Position numbers and translations under genes: made by a program
Part shown: in pieces, positions 63,719 through 64,000 of the stretch
Layout: every line of letters starts with the position of its first letter
Position numbering within the stretch: the first letter of the stretch is position 1
Assembly: GCA_045598025.1 (NCBI GenBank)
Contig: JAZLLH010000010.1
Coordinates: 32,941 to 96,940 of the forward strand
DNA length: 64,000 bases
Source: UBA1195 sp045598025
GTDB lineage: Bacteria; Bacteroidota; Bacteroidia; Bacteroidales; WCHB1-69
Direction of reading: 5' to 3'
Notes under the pieces: model-generated
Told to the model about the DNA's origin: nothing
The model's database searches: none
Seen by the model: only the letters and a program-made list of their open reading frames with translations

Positions 63719-63764
63719 CAGAAAAGATATTTTAACTGAAATATTATAAATCATAGCGTTTGCT
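63719..63764 (+). repeat. Cassette leader repeat, copy D
   Basis: 46 bases; variant with GATATT for the longer A/T tract and GAAATATTATAAA. Begins 2 bases after the previous stop, as copy B does, and ends 5 bases before the next ATG. Confidence 0.92.
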
Positions 63765-63769
63765 GCAGT

Positions 63770-64000
63770 ATGACAGAAAAAAACAACATAGAGAAACTAC
63801 AAGAGGGCACTTTGTTCGAAGATGTTTGTGGCATTATCAATGCGGCACGCAATCGTGTGGCTGTATATGTCAATTCTGAAGTGTGCCTTACAAAGTGGTA
63901 TGTTGGCAAACGCATAAAAGAAGATGTCCTTTACAACCAACGTGCTGAATATGGCAAGCAGATTGTGAAGAATTTGGCTGCACGATTGACGGAAGTTTAT
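63770..64000 (+). CDS. DUF1016 (YhcG-like) protein, 3' partial
   Basis: First 77 codons only; runs off the window. MTEKNNIEKLQEGTLFEDVC followed by a typical DUF1016 N-terminus (INAARNRVAVYVNSEVCLTK, WYVGKRIKEDVLYNQRAEYG). Third DUF1016 member of the array, distinct in sequence from the two before it, so not a simple tandem duplication. Confidence 0.85.
   Translation, partial: MTEKNNIEKLQEGTLFEDVCGIINAARNRVAVYVNSEVCLTKWYVGKRIKEDVLYNQRAEYGKQIVKNLAARLTEVY

Noticed and set aside
60784..63764. The leader repeats as integron attC sites
   Set aside because: No R''/R' pair of the RYYYAAC...GTTRRRY type with the right symmetry is visible, the only inner pairing is AGC-GTTT-GCT, and no integrase is in the window. 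Kept as a cassette-like array of unknown mechanism.
60784..63764. The leader repeats as a CRISPR array
   Set aside because: Spacing is about 0.9-1.1 kb with complete genes between copies, not short spacers.
1..64000. tRNA, rRNA and insertion sequences
   Set aside because: Gaps between genes were read through; no tRNA cloverleaf, rRNA segment, transposase gene or terminal inverted repeats were seen.

Overview
The window is a chromosomal segment of a Bacteroidota bacterium, most likely order Bacteroidales. The evidence is the TAnnTTTG-type -7 promoter elements, the lack of Shine-Dalgarno sequences, two proteins with type IX secretion (T9SS) C-terminal sorting domains, a Rho factor with a long charged insertion, cysteine-free L36 and S14, and a GldA-like ABC ATPase. 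I cannot name a genus. Region 1 (1-1801) is the C-terminal part of mfd. Region 2 (1892-19841, minus strand) is one uninterrupted rpsL-to-rplQ superoperon of 33 genes (str, S10, spc and alpha operons merged, no tuf) that includes fusA, secY, map, infA and rpoA; it ends in a strong hairpin terminator shared with the mfd 3' side. Region 3 (20179-29610) holds housekeeping genes: maf and recR divergent from a symmetric promoter, a putative metal exporter, trmB, rho, an outer-membrane protein, a PduO-type cobalamin adenosyltransferase, ribBA, and rplS-efp-lpxD-like. Region 4 (29719-49359, minus strand) is a large aryl-polyene/flexirubin-type pigment cluster. It begins with a tyrosine ammonia-lyase that would supply a 4-coumarate starter. 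It then has a ketoreductase, three ketosynthases with intact Cys-His-His, two ketosynthase-like proteins without a recognisable active site, two acyl carrier proteins, two hotdog dehydratases, a thioesterase, an O-methyltransferase-like enzyme, an LpxL-like acyltransferase, a LolA-like carrier, a small permease, a family 2 glycosyltransferase, and a giant MMPL exporter fused to an acyltransferase. A 741-residue T9SS-sorted repeat protein is translationally coupled to the exporter. A terminator abutting a promoter at about 40.2 kb splits the cluster into two transcription units. No 4-coumarate ligase and no DarA/DarB dialkylresorcinol pair are visible. Region 5 (49495-60514, plus strand) carries a FAM151/GDPD-like secreted protein; a probable sulfonolipid pair (cysteate fatty-acyltransferase-like enzyme plus cysteate-synthase-like enzyme) ending in a perfect terminator; a C10 cysteine protease with a T9SS domain; cvpA; an lpxC that lacks the FabZ domain normally fused to it in Bacteroidota; a GldA-like ATPase; a BatA-type membrane protein; and a LuxE-like acyl-activating protein. 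Region 6 (about 60.67 kb to the end) is a visibly AT-richer accessory island. It starts at a truncated GlsB/YeaQ-type gene and contains a RhuM-like gene with a phospholipase-D-like tail and three DUF1016 (YhcG-type) genes. One of these has lost its nuclease core and the last runs off the window. Every gene in the island is preceded by a near-identical 46-48 bp leader repeat; two copies are identical over 48 bp. This cassette-like array is the most unusual structure in the window.
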